From: Rhizomys pruinosus
Taxonomy: Eukaryota > Chordata > Mammalia > Rodentia > Spalacidae
Reading direction: 5' to 3'
NCBI GenBank assembly: GCA_009823505.1
Contig: VZQC01011941.1
Span: 620,234-684,233 of the forward strand
Length of the DNA stretch: 64,000 bases
The position numbers and the translations under genes were made by a program. The notes beneath the pieces are model-generated. The model saw only the letters and a program-made list of their open reading frames with translations, ran no database searches and was not told the DNA's origin. Shown here piece after piece: positions 34,073 to 44,852 of the stretch. Numbering within the stretch: position 1 is the first letter of the stretch; each line of letters begins with the position of its first letter.

Positions 34073-34375
34073 CATAGGTATGAGCATACACATGTGTGCA
34101 CACCCATGTGGAGGTCAGAGGACAAGCTTGGGTGTCATTCTCTAGTCACTTCCCACCTTTTGTTTGAGACAAGAGTCTTTAGTGGTCTGGAATTTGGCCA
34201 AGCAGGCTAGCTGGCTAGTTGAGTTCCGGGGATCTGCCCACTTCTACCTCTCATCTCCCCACGGCTGGGATTATAAGCAAGTACTACTGAACCCAGGTTT
34301 ATACATGGGTTCTGGGGATCTGAACTCAGGGCCTCATTCTTACATGGCTGACTGAGTCACCTTCCCAGCCAGAGT
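34072..34375. mobile_element. older rodent interspersed repeat, best copy
   Basis: 'tgtggaggtcagaggacaa', 'cttgggtgtcattctctag', 'ttttgtttgagacaagagt', 'cacggctgggattataagc', 'tacatgggttctggggatc' and 'gactgagtcaccttcccag'. This is the clearest member of the three-copy family. Confidence 0.7.
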
Positions 34376-34493
34376 CTTGTCTTTTTTGAATCTGGAAACT
34401 CTGAAACTGGGTTTGTCCTTGAGAACACTGGAAGGATTAAATCATGAGTGTACAGAGAGGTTGTGACCTTCAGGAGAGGTGGGAACACACAAG

Positions 34494-34497
<4 letters not shown>

Positions 34498-34537
<40 letters not shown>
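34498..34537. repeat. (AC)n microsatellite
   Basis: About 19 AC units. Confidence 0.95.
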
Positions 34538-34538
<1 letters not shown>

Positions 34539-35483
34539 GAGGGGGTGAGAGTTCTGGAGCAGTCAGGTTGCAAGAATCCCCAGCCTGGCCCAAACACTTC
34601 CACTTGAGCCTCCCAACCCCCTTCCTGTGAGGTATCTTTCTTTGGTATTATGCCAGAGTCCCAGCTCCTCCTTCCCAAGATGCCCTAGGTCCCAAACCTA
34701 TAATCCCAGACTGGGAAAATGATAGGCTTGCCCAGCAGCCGGCCTCCGCAGGCCTGTGGGTGGGGAGCCAGGCGGTGGCCTGGTGGTGGCTGGGAGGCGG
34801 GCCCAGGACACTCAGCCATGGTGTCACGGGAGTTCACAAAACGGTTGATACCATGGGGGTTGGAGACCGAGGACTGTGAAGAGAGACAGTTGACGGACAA
34901 CGCCTGGGGGGGGGGGGTCCAGGAAAGGCTTTTCAGCCTTGATCTGAAGCACAGAGAAAAGATCTCAGACAACAAGTACAAGTACAAGGCTCAGACTCTG
35001 TGACAGGCTGGTTAGCCCTGGGTGCAAAGTAAAATGTACTGACCTTGCATGTCCCACCGCCCTGGAAGGGCCGAGGAGCCTGCATTTTAGAACGACCCCC
35101 TGGTTTGGGCTTGCAGCTTGCTCAGGAGTCCTGGGTGGCCTCTCTGTAGCCTTTCCATTGCATACACCCCACCTGGCAGAAGGGTAGGGCAACTACAGGC
35201 CTTCCTTGTCACTTGTCTCCTCAGAAGTATATGCCCACTTGTAGGTGGGGCCATGGGACTATCCCACTTATTTTGGCTCAGAGAGGAGATTCAGTTCTGG
35301 ATCACCTCTAAGGGTTCCTCCCTGTTGTAAAGGGGCACCAAAGAGCTGAAACCCAGGTACTCTCAGCAACCCTGCAACCTGCCCTGATAGGGGAGCTGTC
35401 ACCAGCCCTGGAAGAGGTTGGCTCTGGGTCCAGGGGCATGAGGTCTACGATGAGAATTGAAAACTTGGCTGGAAAAGAGAGGA

Positions 35484-35628
35484 ATCCATACAGCAGGCTC
35501 CATAGAGCAGGCTCCATAGAGCAGGCTCCGTACAGCAGGCTCCATAGAGCAGGCTCCGTACAGCAGGCTCCGTACAGCAGGCTCCATAGAGCAGGCTCCT
35601 TACAGCAGGCTCCATACAGCAGGCTGTG
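35484..35628. repeat. 14-bp minisatellite, about 10 copies
   Basis: Unit GCAGGCTCCATAGA, with GTACA, TTACA and ATACA variants of the last five bases. GCAGGCT recurs every 14 bp from 35493 to 35619. The mix of ATAGA and GTACA types suggests array expansion after point mutation. Because 14 is not divisible by 3, each strand shows a 14-residue cyclic peptide that is not a real protein. Confidence 0.95.
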
Positions 35629-35639
35629 CTGCCTGACCT

Positions 35640-35702
35640 ACACACACACACACATGCACACAGACACGCACACACACAAACAGACACGCACGCACACACA
35701 GT
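35640..35702. repeat. CA-rich microsatellite (CACACA/GACACGCA)
   Basis: Imperfect ACACAC with ACAGACACGCAC units, directly between the 14-bp and 32-bp arrays. Confidence 0.9.
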
Positions 35703-35818
35703 GGTCCCCAGGCAAGTAATTTCCCTTCCTAGCCTTGGTTTCTCATCAAAGCAAAGTAAGAGGCAGGACACAGACAAGTGGAGAGAGTGCTTTAGGGATG
35801 GGAGGGCTAGAGGAGAAG

Positions 35819-36993
35819 CCGTCCTGTGAGAGCAGTGGGTGTGCACGAGGCCGTCCTGTGAGAGCAGTGGGTGTGCACGAGGCCGTCCTGTGAGAGCAGT
35901 GGGTGTGCACGAGGCCGTCCTGTGAGAGCAGTGGGTGTGCACGAGGCCGTCCTGTGAGAGCAGTGGGTGTGCACGAGGCCGTCCTGTGAGAGCAGTGGGT
36001 GTGCACGAGGCCGTCCTGTGAGAGCAGTGGGTGTGCACGAGGCCGTCCTGTGAGAGCAGTGGGTGTGCACGAGGCCGTCCTGTGAGAGCAGTGGGTGTGC
36101 ACGAGGCCGTCCTGTGAGAGCAGTGGGTGTGCACGAGGCCGTCCTGTGAGAGCAGTGGGTGTGCACGAGGCCGTCCTGTGAGAGCAGTGGGTGTGCACGA
36201 GGCCGTCCTGTGAGAGCAGTGGGTGTGCACGAGGCCGTCCTGTGAGAGCAGTGGGTGTGCACGAGGCCGTCCTGTGAGAGCAGTGGGTGTGCACGAGGCC
36301 GTCCTGTGAGAGCAGTGGGTGTGCACGAGGCCGTCCTGTGAGAGCAGTGGGTGTGCACGAGGCCGTCCTGTGAGAGCAGTGGGTGTGCACGAGGCCGTCC
36401 TGTGAGAGCAGTGGGTGTGCACGAGGCCGTCCTGTGAGAGCAGTGGGTGTGCACGAGGCCGTCCTGTGAGAGCAGTGGGTGTGCACGAGGCCGTCCTGTG
36501 AGAGCAGTGGGTGTGCACGAGGCCGTCCTGTGAGAGCAGTGGGTGTGCACGAGGCCGTCCTGTGAGAGCAGTGGGTGTGCACGAGGCCGTCCTGTGAGAG
36601 CAGTGGGTGTGCACGAGGCCGTCCTGTGAGAGCAGTGGGTGTGCACGAGGCCGTCCTGTGAGAGCAGTGGGTGTGCACGAGGCCGTCCTGTGAGAGCAGT
36701 GGGTGTGCACGAGGCCGTCCTGTGAGAGCAGTGGGTGTGCACGAGGCCGTCCTGTGAGAGCAGTGGGTGTGCACGAGGCCGTCCTGTGAGAGCAGTGGGT
36801 GTGCACGAGGCCGTCCTGTGAGAGCAGTGGGTGTGCACGAGGCTGTCCTGTGAGAGCAGTGGGGTGTGCACGAGGCCATCTGCCATCCTGTGAGAGCAGT
36901 GGGTGTGCACGAGGCTGTCCTGTGAGAGCAGTGGGGTGTGCACGAGGCCATCTGCCATCCTGTGAGAGCAGTGGGGTGTACACGAGGCCGCCC
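35819..36993. repeat. 32-bp minisatellite, about 36 copies
   Basis: Unit GTCCTGTGAGAGCAGTGG plus GTGTGCACGAGGCC. Starting at 35821, 32 copies follow with no differences up to 36844. Four variant copies start at 36845, 36885, 36917 and 36957. They carry an extra G, GGCT for GGCC, or a CATCTGC insertion, arranged as two 72-bp higher-order pairs (40+32). All three frames of each strand stay open because 32 is not a multiple of 3 and no unit holds a stop. This explains long false proteins of 380-546 residues, which should not be annotated. Confidence 0.98.
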
Positions 36994-37849
36994 TTGTGCT
37001 ATACCTGAGCTGGGGCTAAAGGTAAGGTGTACACTAGAGTTGGGGTCAACACTCGGTTCCTCTGAATAGACTGTGTCGTCTGTCAGCAGTACTGTCCTGT
37101 GGGTACCCAGTCCCTTAAAGCAAGGCCTTGGTGGTACCCTCAGTGTTTGGTCACATGAAAAGGCATCTAAGGCTTCTTGATTAGACAAAATGGCACAGGG
37201 GTTCCTCCAGATGGACAGCTGGAGTTCTCCAGTCACCAGGGTGCTCAGAGGAGAAAGGGGTACAGCTACCCCCTTCCCCTGTGGGTTAAACAGCTTAGCA
37301 CAGCGTGGCAGAACTGGGTGTTCACCCCGGTGTGGCTGTGGGTGAAGAAGCAGGTACACCCAGGCTCTGTGGAGGGAAAGGCCCATATAGGAATTAGGAT
37401 TTTTGGCTCCGGCAAGATCAGGGGCATGGGAGGGCCTGGTTCTGAGAAGCCTGCCTGGGACCTCCTCACAGCCACCAGCATCCTGCCTTGTCCTATTAGT
37501 AGGTGGAGACCCAAGCTTCCAGGAAGGCTATGCCTGAGACCCTTCAAGGCATCACTAGTTCCATGAAGCCTGGCCTTTTGGGTGCTTCCTCCAGCCGTGT
37601 CCCCAGGAGGCCAGCAGAGCCCCTAGGCTGGTCTCTGTTGGGGTGTGGACCAGCTGACCCTCTCCTGGCTCTGTCTCTTGACCTGCAGAATGGCTCCAAG
37701 TTGGAGCCTGTCACCACCCAGGCACCCTTCCAGGAAGGGAATCAGCATATAAAGGGAAGTCAGGGGAGGATGCTCCAGCCTGCTCTGTCCCTCTGCCTCT
37801 CTCCATTCAAGGATGCTGATTGGAAGCCAGGCCAGCCTCTCAAGAGGGC

Positions 37850-38060
37850 GGGTGGCACAAATGACAATTGTTCCTGTGGCCTGGCCGCCTGACGTGCCTG
37901 AGCACCCGCTGCCTGGCCCCCACTTGCCTTGGTCTCACCAGCCCCTTCCCTGCCCCCTAGCCGGCCTGAGATGGCTGTCGCCATGGCAACCCTGCTCATT
38001 CAATCCGAGGATAATGAAGCCAATGTGTTTTTCATTTCCATGAGCCGGAGTTCAGGAGCA
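37850..38060. promoter_or_regulatory. candidate regulatory element with full RFX X-box
   Basis: GTCGCCATGGCAAC at 37977-37990 fits the RFX consensus GTNRCC-N2-RGYAAC on both half sites. Nearby are a SOX-like palindrome in GACAATTGTTC (about 37862), a GACGTG half CRE, ATAATGAAGCCAATG (about 38011) and CATTTCCATGAG. The block is free of repeats. RFX proteins bind such symmetric sites as dimers, so this is the best-defined single motif in the window. Function is inferred. Confidence 0.45.
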
Positions 38061-38329
38061 GCATGGAGAGGGGGGCTTTCCCTTCCCACCCCTCCTTCCT
38101 GGGGAAGAGGCAGCAGGTGGGGCCTGACCAGCAGAGGAACAGACACTGGCTAGAGAGAAGGAGGCAAGACTCCAAAATCTTGGAGTCACCAAGATCTCGG
38201 TCTGCCATAGCAGGCATGTGGCTGGCAGTGCCAGCTGGAATGGCAGCCCCTCTGCCAACAGTCAGATGAGAAAAGGTGGCTTGGTGCCACCAAGAGCAAG
38301 CAGGGTGTGGGAGCCAGGCAGAACAGGGC

Positions 38330-38400
38330 TCTGCTTCTCACTGTGTGACCTTGGGTTGCTTTCTTCACCTCTCTGGTCACCAATCTCTTTGTGGGTTTTA
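38330..38400 (-). mobile_element. MIR SINE fragment
   Basis: 'cactgtgtgaccttgggtt' followed by 'cttcacctctctggtcacc' is the antisense MIR core. Confidence 0.65.
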
Positions 38401-38502
38401 CCTTAGCATCTTAACTTTCTGTAGTCCCCAGGGATCCAGAGTCTCTATCTTCCAGGAGCTCAAAGGAGGAAGGATTTGTACTTCAAGCTGTAAAATCATG
38501 GC

Positions 38503-38690
38503 TAGCAAGCCAGACATGGGGCACAAACCTAGAATCTCAGCACTCAGAAGGCTGAAGCAGGAGGAAGATTGAAGAGAATTAGAGGCCAGCCTGGGCTCTG
38601 TAGTAAATCTGAGTCTAGCCTGTGTTACAGAACAAGATTGTCTCAAAAGAAACAAACACCAGTTAACTAACCAACCAACCAAACAAACAA
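38503..38690 (+). mobile_element. old B1-like SINE with AAAC-type tail
   Basis: 'aagccagacatggggcaca', 'aatctcagcactcagaagg', 'aggccagcctgggctctgt', 'acaagattgtctcaaaag', then CCAACCAACCAAACAAAC. Confidence 0.75.
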
Positions 38691-38783
38691 ACCTCATCAA
38701 CCCTCAAATCAAAACAATGTAGCCAGCAATTCGGACCTGCCGCCACCATACTGTCTCTTTGGGCTGCTGCTGAAAGCCTGCTG

Positions 38784-38798
38784 CCTACAGGGGGCGCT
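38784..38798 (+). promoter_or_regulatory. CTCF-like motif
   Basis: CCTACAGGGGGCGCT has the AGGGGGCGC core but departs from consensus at the third and fourth positions. Confidence 0.35.
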
Positions 38799-39445
38799 TT
38801 ATAAACTCACACTTCCTTTCTCTTCTCCCGGTCCCTGGCTCACTGTAGGGACAGTGGATGTTTAGGAAGTCTCCCTCAAGAGTTAGCAGACACCTGCCCT
38901 GACACCTCACCTTCCTTCTAGCTCTGGGTCTGCCTCAGGAAGGGAAACTGAGACCTGATCAGGGCTGGCCTGGCGGGCAGGCAGGGGTACATCTCAGGCT
39001 ACGTCTGAAGACTGGGGCCGTGTAGGGGATCCACAGCCCACACAGTCGCCACCCTTCAAGCCTTCCCAGCTTTCTGCAAGCCAGGAAACCAAAGCACTCC
39101 TGCAGAGCCTAGCCTGTCTCCCCCATAACTCAATCACCTTGGAGGCCGGTGCCCTTCTGCCTAACGGGGCTGTCAGACAAGGGGGGAGGGAGAGGAAGTT
39201 TGCCAGGAGCCAGTGGGGGTAGGGAGGCCAAGGTGGAAAAATCAGAGCAGGGCTTGAAAAATGAAGAAATAAACCTGCCAGGAGGGAGACAGCCTCAATT
39301 CATCCTCCATAAACCTGTCTTAGGGCCACCAAGGGTGTAGGCAGATGAAGGGGGCCGGAGATGGGACTCCGTCTGGGACCCCTGCTGCCCCCAGAGTCCA
39401 GCTGGGCTCCAGCCTGGCCTTGTGAGCATCTTAAGAAGGGGACTA

Positions 39446-39693
39446 AGGGCTGGAGAGATGGCCTAGCGGTTAGGAGCACCGACGCTCTTGCAGAGGACCC
39501 AGGTTCGATCCCCAGCACCCACATGGCGGCTAAGAACCGTCTGTAACTCCAATTCCAGGAGAACTCCAGTTCCAGGGGAATCCGAGACCATCTTCTGACC
39601 TCCGCGGCATTGCACTACACGGGTGCACAGACCTGCATGCAGACAATACATTCGTACACATACAAAAATAAATAATAATAAAAAAAAAATTTA
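39446..39693 (+). mobile_element. B2 SINE, duplication-bearing subfamily, 13-bp TSD
   Basis: 'gggctggagagatggccta', B box GGTTCGATCCC, doublet 'ctccaattccaggagaact' / 'ccagttccagggg', AAT-rich tail. Flanked by AAGAAGGGGACTA at 39433-39445 and 39694-39706. Confidence 0.97.
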
Positions 39694-39861
39694 AAGAAGG
39701 GGACTAGATGGGCTCACAGGGTTGGCAAGGGGTGGGGTGGGGCTGTAGGGAGCAGGAGGCCTTTCTTTGACTCTCTTAATATCTGTATACAGTAGGTACT
39801 CGTTGTGTCTGTGGTCAGCCAGCAGGCAGAGCCTGGTCGCAGTCTAACAGGCTCCAGCAGG

Positions 39862-40128
39862 ACACATGGGAGCCCACTGCTCGCTGTGCGTACAAGCAGG
39901 CTGGAATCACACGGCAAGCAGAGCTGGACTCACGGGAGCCCACGGCTCACTCTGCGTACAAGCAGGCTGGAATCACACGGCAAGCAGAGCTGGACTCACG
40001 GGAGCCCACGGCTCACTGTGTGTACAAGCAGGCTGGAATCACACGGCAAGCAGGGCTGGACTCACGGGAGCCCACGGCTCACTGTGTGTACAAGCAGGCT
40101 GGAATCACACGGCAAGGCAGAGCTGCTC
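39862..40128. repeat. 66-bp minisatellite, four copies
   Basis: Unit begins CACGGGAGCCCACGGCTCAC and continues through GTACAAGCAGGCTGGAATC and ACACGGCAAGCAGAGCTGG. The first copy has CATGGG and CACTGCTCGC, and the last has an extra G in GGCAAGGCAGAG. Since 66 is a multiple of 3, open frames here look like a 22-residue repeat protein, but nothing outside the array supports a gene. Confidence 0.95.
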
Positions 40129-40531
40129 AGTCCCCGGCACCTGGGTCCAAGTCAAGCCACTTCACCAGAAGGTGCTGTGTAAGCAGGGGCATCTGTCTGC
40201 AGCACCCCAATGGTACCATCCCAGTCAGTCTGGGCAGGGGTAAGCTTCCAGTCAAGTGGGAATGGTGCCCTGGCCCCCATTAACCCATCCTTGGGGCAGT
40301 GAAGAATTCTGGTTTCTAGGAAGCAGAAAGGGACCCCCAAACCTGCTCATGACATAAGACCAAAAGAGAAGAAAAGTAACTTAGAAAGTAATCAGGAGGA
40401 AATACAGCCCAGTAGAATGACCTCTGGGGACAGGTTAGGGCAGTTTGGCTTTTACCTTTCACCTATTTATGACTAGCTGCAAGCAGCAGGCATTACTAAG
40501 AGAAACAACACATCATTAAAATTGAAAACTA

Positions 40532-40650
40532 AGAGCTGGGCATGGTGGCACATGTCTTTAATCCCAGGGAGACAGAGGCAGGAGGATCTCGGTGAGTTCA
40601 AAGCCAGCCTGGTCTACATACTGAGTTCCAGGCCAGCTTGTGTAAAATCA
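40532..40650 (+). mobile_element. B1 SINE, 3'-truncated
   Basis: 'gctgggcatggtggcacat', 'gtctttaatcccagggaga', 'aaagccagcctggtctaca', 'gagttccaggccagcttg'. No poly-A tail. Confidence 0.85.
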
Positions 40651-41004
40651 CCTTGATTATGAACTGAAGTCAAAGAACAGAAGTCAGGTGGCGGCTTCAC
40701 TGAGACACAGATTTCACACAAAGACTCTTTCAGGATGGCAGGCCCTGAAGGGTGCTTCTGGGAAGGAGGGGACTACTGGTTGACTTTCTCTTTGCTGTGT
40801 GACTTCGGGCCTGCCCTGTACCTCTCTGTGTGAAGACTAAGGGGTCTTAACGTGTTAGATCTAAATTATTAAGCCCAGGAAGTTTCTTGGATGAGTGGGC
40901 CACTGTCAGGGGCAGAGGGTGGCTGAGGTGGCTCCCAGGAAGGGCAGGCCAGTACATGGTAGGGCAGGGTGGAGGAAACTGGCCCGAGCTCAGGAGGCCA
41001 GGGG

Positions 41005-41100
41005 CCGCTTTCAGCCGCTGTTTACTGTGGAAACACAGACTTGGAACGGGTTCACTTTTCCACTGTTTATGTGGTGCTGCTGCGGACAGCAGGGCTTCCT
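41005..41100. promoter_or_regulatory. candidate element with paired FOX and RUNX motifs
   Basis: CTGTTTACTGTGGAAACAC (about 41017) and CTGTTTATGTGGTGC (about 41058) each place a forkhead core (TGTTTAC/T) directly beside a RUNX-like core (TGTGGAA, TGTGGT). The stretch is unique sequence. Called on motifs only. Confidence 0.3.
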
Positions 41101-42554
41101 GAGAGCAAGGTTGGCTTGCCAAGGCCACATGGGGCCCAGCCCTGTGCTGGCCTCCAGCAGGAAACACCATGTTTTCATTTCACAGGTCCCTGCCAGGCAG
41201 TGTGCAGAGAAGACTGGATTGCAGTCGGAAAGTACAGGCGAGGGAGGACCCCTTGGGGCACTGCTCCCCTGGCCGCTCTAGGCACAGGTGACACAACTTG
41301 TATTCCAGGTAGCTGAGCGCTCAGGACCACTTCACAGACCCGAGCGCCTGGCTTTCTGGCTCCCACCGTGGCCACCTCATGCTCTTCCTAGGCAGTGAAG
41401 ACACCGATGCCCAGAAAAATGGAGGATTCTCCATGCCACCAGACCGTCAGTGAAGATGGAATGACCCCAACTCATCCAGGTCCTTTAGCTAAGTGAGCTT
41501 GTCCTACTCCCAGGGGTGACAGCACTGCCAGTAGACTACCACACAGCAGCCACAGGCAGGTCACCGCAATGCGTCAGGACAAGATAAGGGCTCCACTGTC
41601 TTCTGGGAAGATGCTCTGCTCTGGGTGAGCTGTCCCAGCTGGCTCAGACATCAGCTTCTCCCTCCTGCCTGGCTTCGCCTTTGGACTCAGCTCATAGGAA
41701 AGAAAAGAGCACCCTCAGGGGGGGCAGGTGCAGGCTGGAGCCAGGCACCCTTCAGGGAGGAACCCTCTGCTTCCTAGATTCAGCCTTCAGTTTCTCCCTA
41801 TCTGAAAAGGGGGGGGGGTTGCATCCTCAGAGTCCCCCCCCCACCCCCACCTTTAACATCCCAGGTCTCCACACTTCCACTTGGCTTGCTTAATGGTCTC
41901 TGCACCATTCTGTCACCCTATTTTGAATATCTTAAGGCCCCCCTCCCCCCTCCCCTGTGGACTTGAGTTTTGAAGGCCAGGCTTGCCAGAAGATGGCTCT
42001 GATATAAAGGGGGCTGCTGACATGAATATCCTTCCTACTGAAACTCAGGAAGAAATGGGTCTTGGACCCTTCTACTGACCTAAACCATCAGTGTCTTTCC
42101 ACTTTGTAGTTACACCTGGGTGCTCAGGGATGGACTTGGCTTTGGCTTTGCTCCTGATGTTCCTAGGAGCTGGGGGTCCCAGGCAGCCCTGAGTCTGAGT
42201 CACCCTGGTTCACCAGACATAGCAAACTAGGTTGCATGAACTATCCCAGGGGATGCTGAGAAGCTTCCCACCTGGGCAGCCGATAGCAGGGCCGGTGGTG
42301 TGGGATGCAGTGGCCACTTGGACGTCCCTCACTCTGAGACTACATCTACCGTGAGCCTGTCCCTGCAGGCACTGCGTGAGGAGGTACCACGTCTGAACCC
42401 GGGTCCTCTACAGACAGTACTGGCATGCCTTTCAAATGCTCTCTGTCATCTTTGAGGTTGGCAACAGGGTCTCCGCCCCTATAAAGTAGCCCCCTGTGCT
42501 GAGTTGGGGTCAAAGATCAGGGCTCAGGCTTGAGAGTCAGGTGGGGCCAGGCCC

Positions 42555-42845
42555 CATTTTCCAGTGGGTATGTGACCATGGGTGCATTACTTAACTCCTC
42601 TGTTCCTTAATTTATAAGTTTATTTTTGGTTTAGTTTTCTGGGACAGAGTCTCCTATGTAGCCCAACTTGGCCTCAAATGTGAGGAAATCCTCCTGATTC
42701 GGTCTTATGAATGCTTGAAATGCAGGCGTGCACCACCATGCCAGGCTTGATATAAACTTTTATAAAGCTTAAATTAGATGGCTCATACAAAGTAATTGGA
42801 GCAAGTGCTAATTAACATAACTACTATTAAGGTTCTCCTAACACA
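42555..42845 (-). mobile_element. MIR interrupted by a reverse B1
   Basis: 'tatgtgaccatgggtgcat', 'acttaactcctctgttcct' start an antisense MIR. A diverged B1 (about 42620-42752: 'ctgggacagagtctcctat', 'gcaggcgtgcaccaccatg') interrupts it. The MIR resumes with 'ggagcaagtgctaattaac' and 'actactattaagg'. Confidence 0.65.
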
Positions 42846-43447
42846 TACCACACACTCGTAAGCAGTCATGTGTATAGAGTATTGTAACATAAGGATTAAC
42901 AGCAAGGAAAGGGTCTTAGATCCAGGCTCAGTGGCTTTGACCAAAAGTCACTTGCTATCATAGTCTGCCAGTCAAAGTACATTCTTAAGATTCTTCCTCA
43001 GTCCCCTTCTATGTAGCAGGCTGTTCTGATACTAGGGCCACCAGGCTATCCTCTGGCCCTGTGATTCTTTATTTGTTCTCACAGGTGTAAGTGACTCCTC
43101 CTGGACTTTCTCAGCCTAATGGCCTCTGGTGAAAGAATCCTAAGGACTAGTCAGCAGTTCCAGGAGTAGATCTGGTAAAGTCGTATTGTCTAGTCTGAGA
43201 CAAAAACCCTTAAGTTCCAGCTGAGTCCCTTGTCTGACTCACTGCCTCTCCAGCTGCCCCCGTATTCATTACCATTTAAACACCTGAATTATCACACTGC
43301 CTAGAATTCGAGGCCAGAGATCACTTACTTATGCTATAAAAGAAATCTTTCCTGGGAAAGATGTATTCTCTAACTGATGGCAGGTACCTTTGCACTGAGC
43401 TAGAGAGGTCCCAGAAGGAACTATGTGACTAATAAGGGTGGTTATTT

Positions 43448-43552
43448 TATGTATGTATGTATGTATGTATGTATGTATGTATGTGTGTATGTATGTGTGT
43501 ATGTATGTATGTGTGTGTGTATGTATGTGTGTGTATGTATGTATGTATGTAT
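43448..43552. repeat. (TATG)n/(TG)n microsatellite
   Basis: About 26 ATGT-type units with GTGT interruptions. It runs into a short diverged reverse B1 at about 43553-43640 ('caggttgtcctcaaactct', 'gtgctaggactacaggcat'). Confidence 0.93.
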
Positions 43553-43774
43553 TGGCAGTCTCAGATAGCTCAGGTTGTCCTCAAACTCTATATATAGCTT
43601 TCACTTCCCTAGTGCTAGGACTACAGGCATGGATCAGATAAAGGGATGACGATACCAGTTTTTAAGTTTGTGCCTTCATTCAGATTTGTGTCCACAAAGA
43701 TGCACCAGGGCTCCACATTTGTGTATCAGTATCGAAGCCTGGAGGAGACTCTCCACTTAGGAAAGGCAATGGTA

Positions 43775-43900
43775 TAGAGTTTAGAATCAGGAGACCTGGG
43801 TGCCTCCTACCCTGGTCGGGCCAGCTGAAGCTTTCCCTGGTTTTCCTAGCTTCCCTCTGCCTGTTTCCTCATCCATTAACCACAGATGATTCTGGTCTCT
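43775..43900 (-). mobile_element. MIR SINE fragment
   Basis: 'gagtttagaatcaggagac', 'ctgggtgcctcctaccctg' and 'ctgtttcctcatccattaa' in antisense MIR order. Confidence 0.75.
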
Positions 43901-44569
43901 ACCTGCCAGGGGCTGTAAGGGTGGGAGGGATGATGTTACTGTTTGCATCACTAATGAGTATGTCTCAGGGCCCTGTGACTTGCTGTACTCTGCTATTCGG
44001 TGTGACAGAAGTACGACAGCAGTCATTTTCCTCCTGTCCTAAAGTCTGCAGAGTGGAGTATCAAATGATATGTACAAATCACCCGGAGGGAGGCTCTCTA
44101 CAGTCAGACACTGGGTATCTGTGCTTCGCATGGGCCTCTCGGCAGGTGCCACACTGGGCCTTTAGTGGAAGGATGAAGTGGCCTGGGAGGATGGCCCTGG
44201 AAGGCACCATTTACCCTAGGTTCTAACTGGCTGAGCTGTCCTCGGGTCTGTCCCTGTCCCTGTCCCCAAGGCCTGGTTCCTTATCTTCTAGCTCTGCTGC
44301 TTCCTGGCCTGGGTTTTCTTTCAATTGCTCCACAGCCAGGCTAATGCTTGTTCTGAACTCTCTTCCACCAGCATTTATGCAGTACCTACTGTATATCATC
44401 CTTTCCTACTACACATGATAGGCAGATGGTCAACCATGCACCAAGTCTGAGCTGTGCCTGTATCAGCTGTCTCAGGGACCTCCCTGCCACTCCCTGCTCC
44501 AAGAGAGGGCAGGTGGGTGCTTGTCCCACCTCTAAGCCCATCTGAAATCCTTGAGAGCTGAGTGTCAGA

Positions 44570-44800
44570 TGACTGAGATCATCCTATTCCAGGAAACCTC
44601 CCTTAAGCCCCACACTCCAAGGCCACCTTTGCTTTCAATCGCAACATGTCCTGGGTGCCATGGGCACCGTGCATCACTAACTCTGTTTCATGTAGCCTAT
44701 ACTGTGACCTCGCCTGTGAGCTCCCTGAGGACTGGCACAGGGCATCCTCTTTTCTGTTTCCAATAAGATCTGAGCACAACCCACATAAACAGTGCTTGCT
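44570..44800 (+). mobile_element. L2 LINE 3' fragment
   Basis: 'aggaaacctcccttaagcc', 'ctgtgagctccctgaggac', 'tgagcacaacccacataaa' follow the L2 3' order. Confidence 0.6.
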
Positions 44801-44822
44801 GTACAGTGTAGAGAGGAAGAGT

Positions 44823-44852
44823 ATGGGGGTGGGGGGTGGGGGTGGGGGCCGA
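44823..44852. repeat. (GGGGGT)n
   Basis: G-rich run with G3-G6 blocks; a possible G-quadruplex on the plus strand. Confidence 0.85.

Noticed and set aside
35819..36993. CRISPR-like array
   Set aside because: The 32-bp units are contiguous with no unique spacers, and the genome is mammalian.
35445..37386. Open reading frames of 383, 512 and 546 codons on the minus strand
   Set aside because: They run through the 32-bp minisatellite. The period is not a multiple of 3 and no unit contains a stop, so all frames stay open and encode the same cyclic 32-residue peptide. No signal or similarity lies outside the array.
39805..40283. Overlapping plus-strand frames with a 22-residue repeat
   Set aside because: Fully explained by the 66-bp tandem repeat, whose length is a multiple of 3. 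No flanking coding signature.
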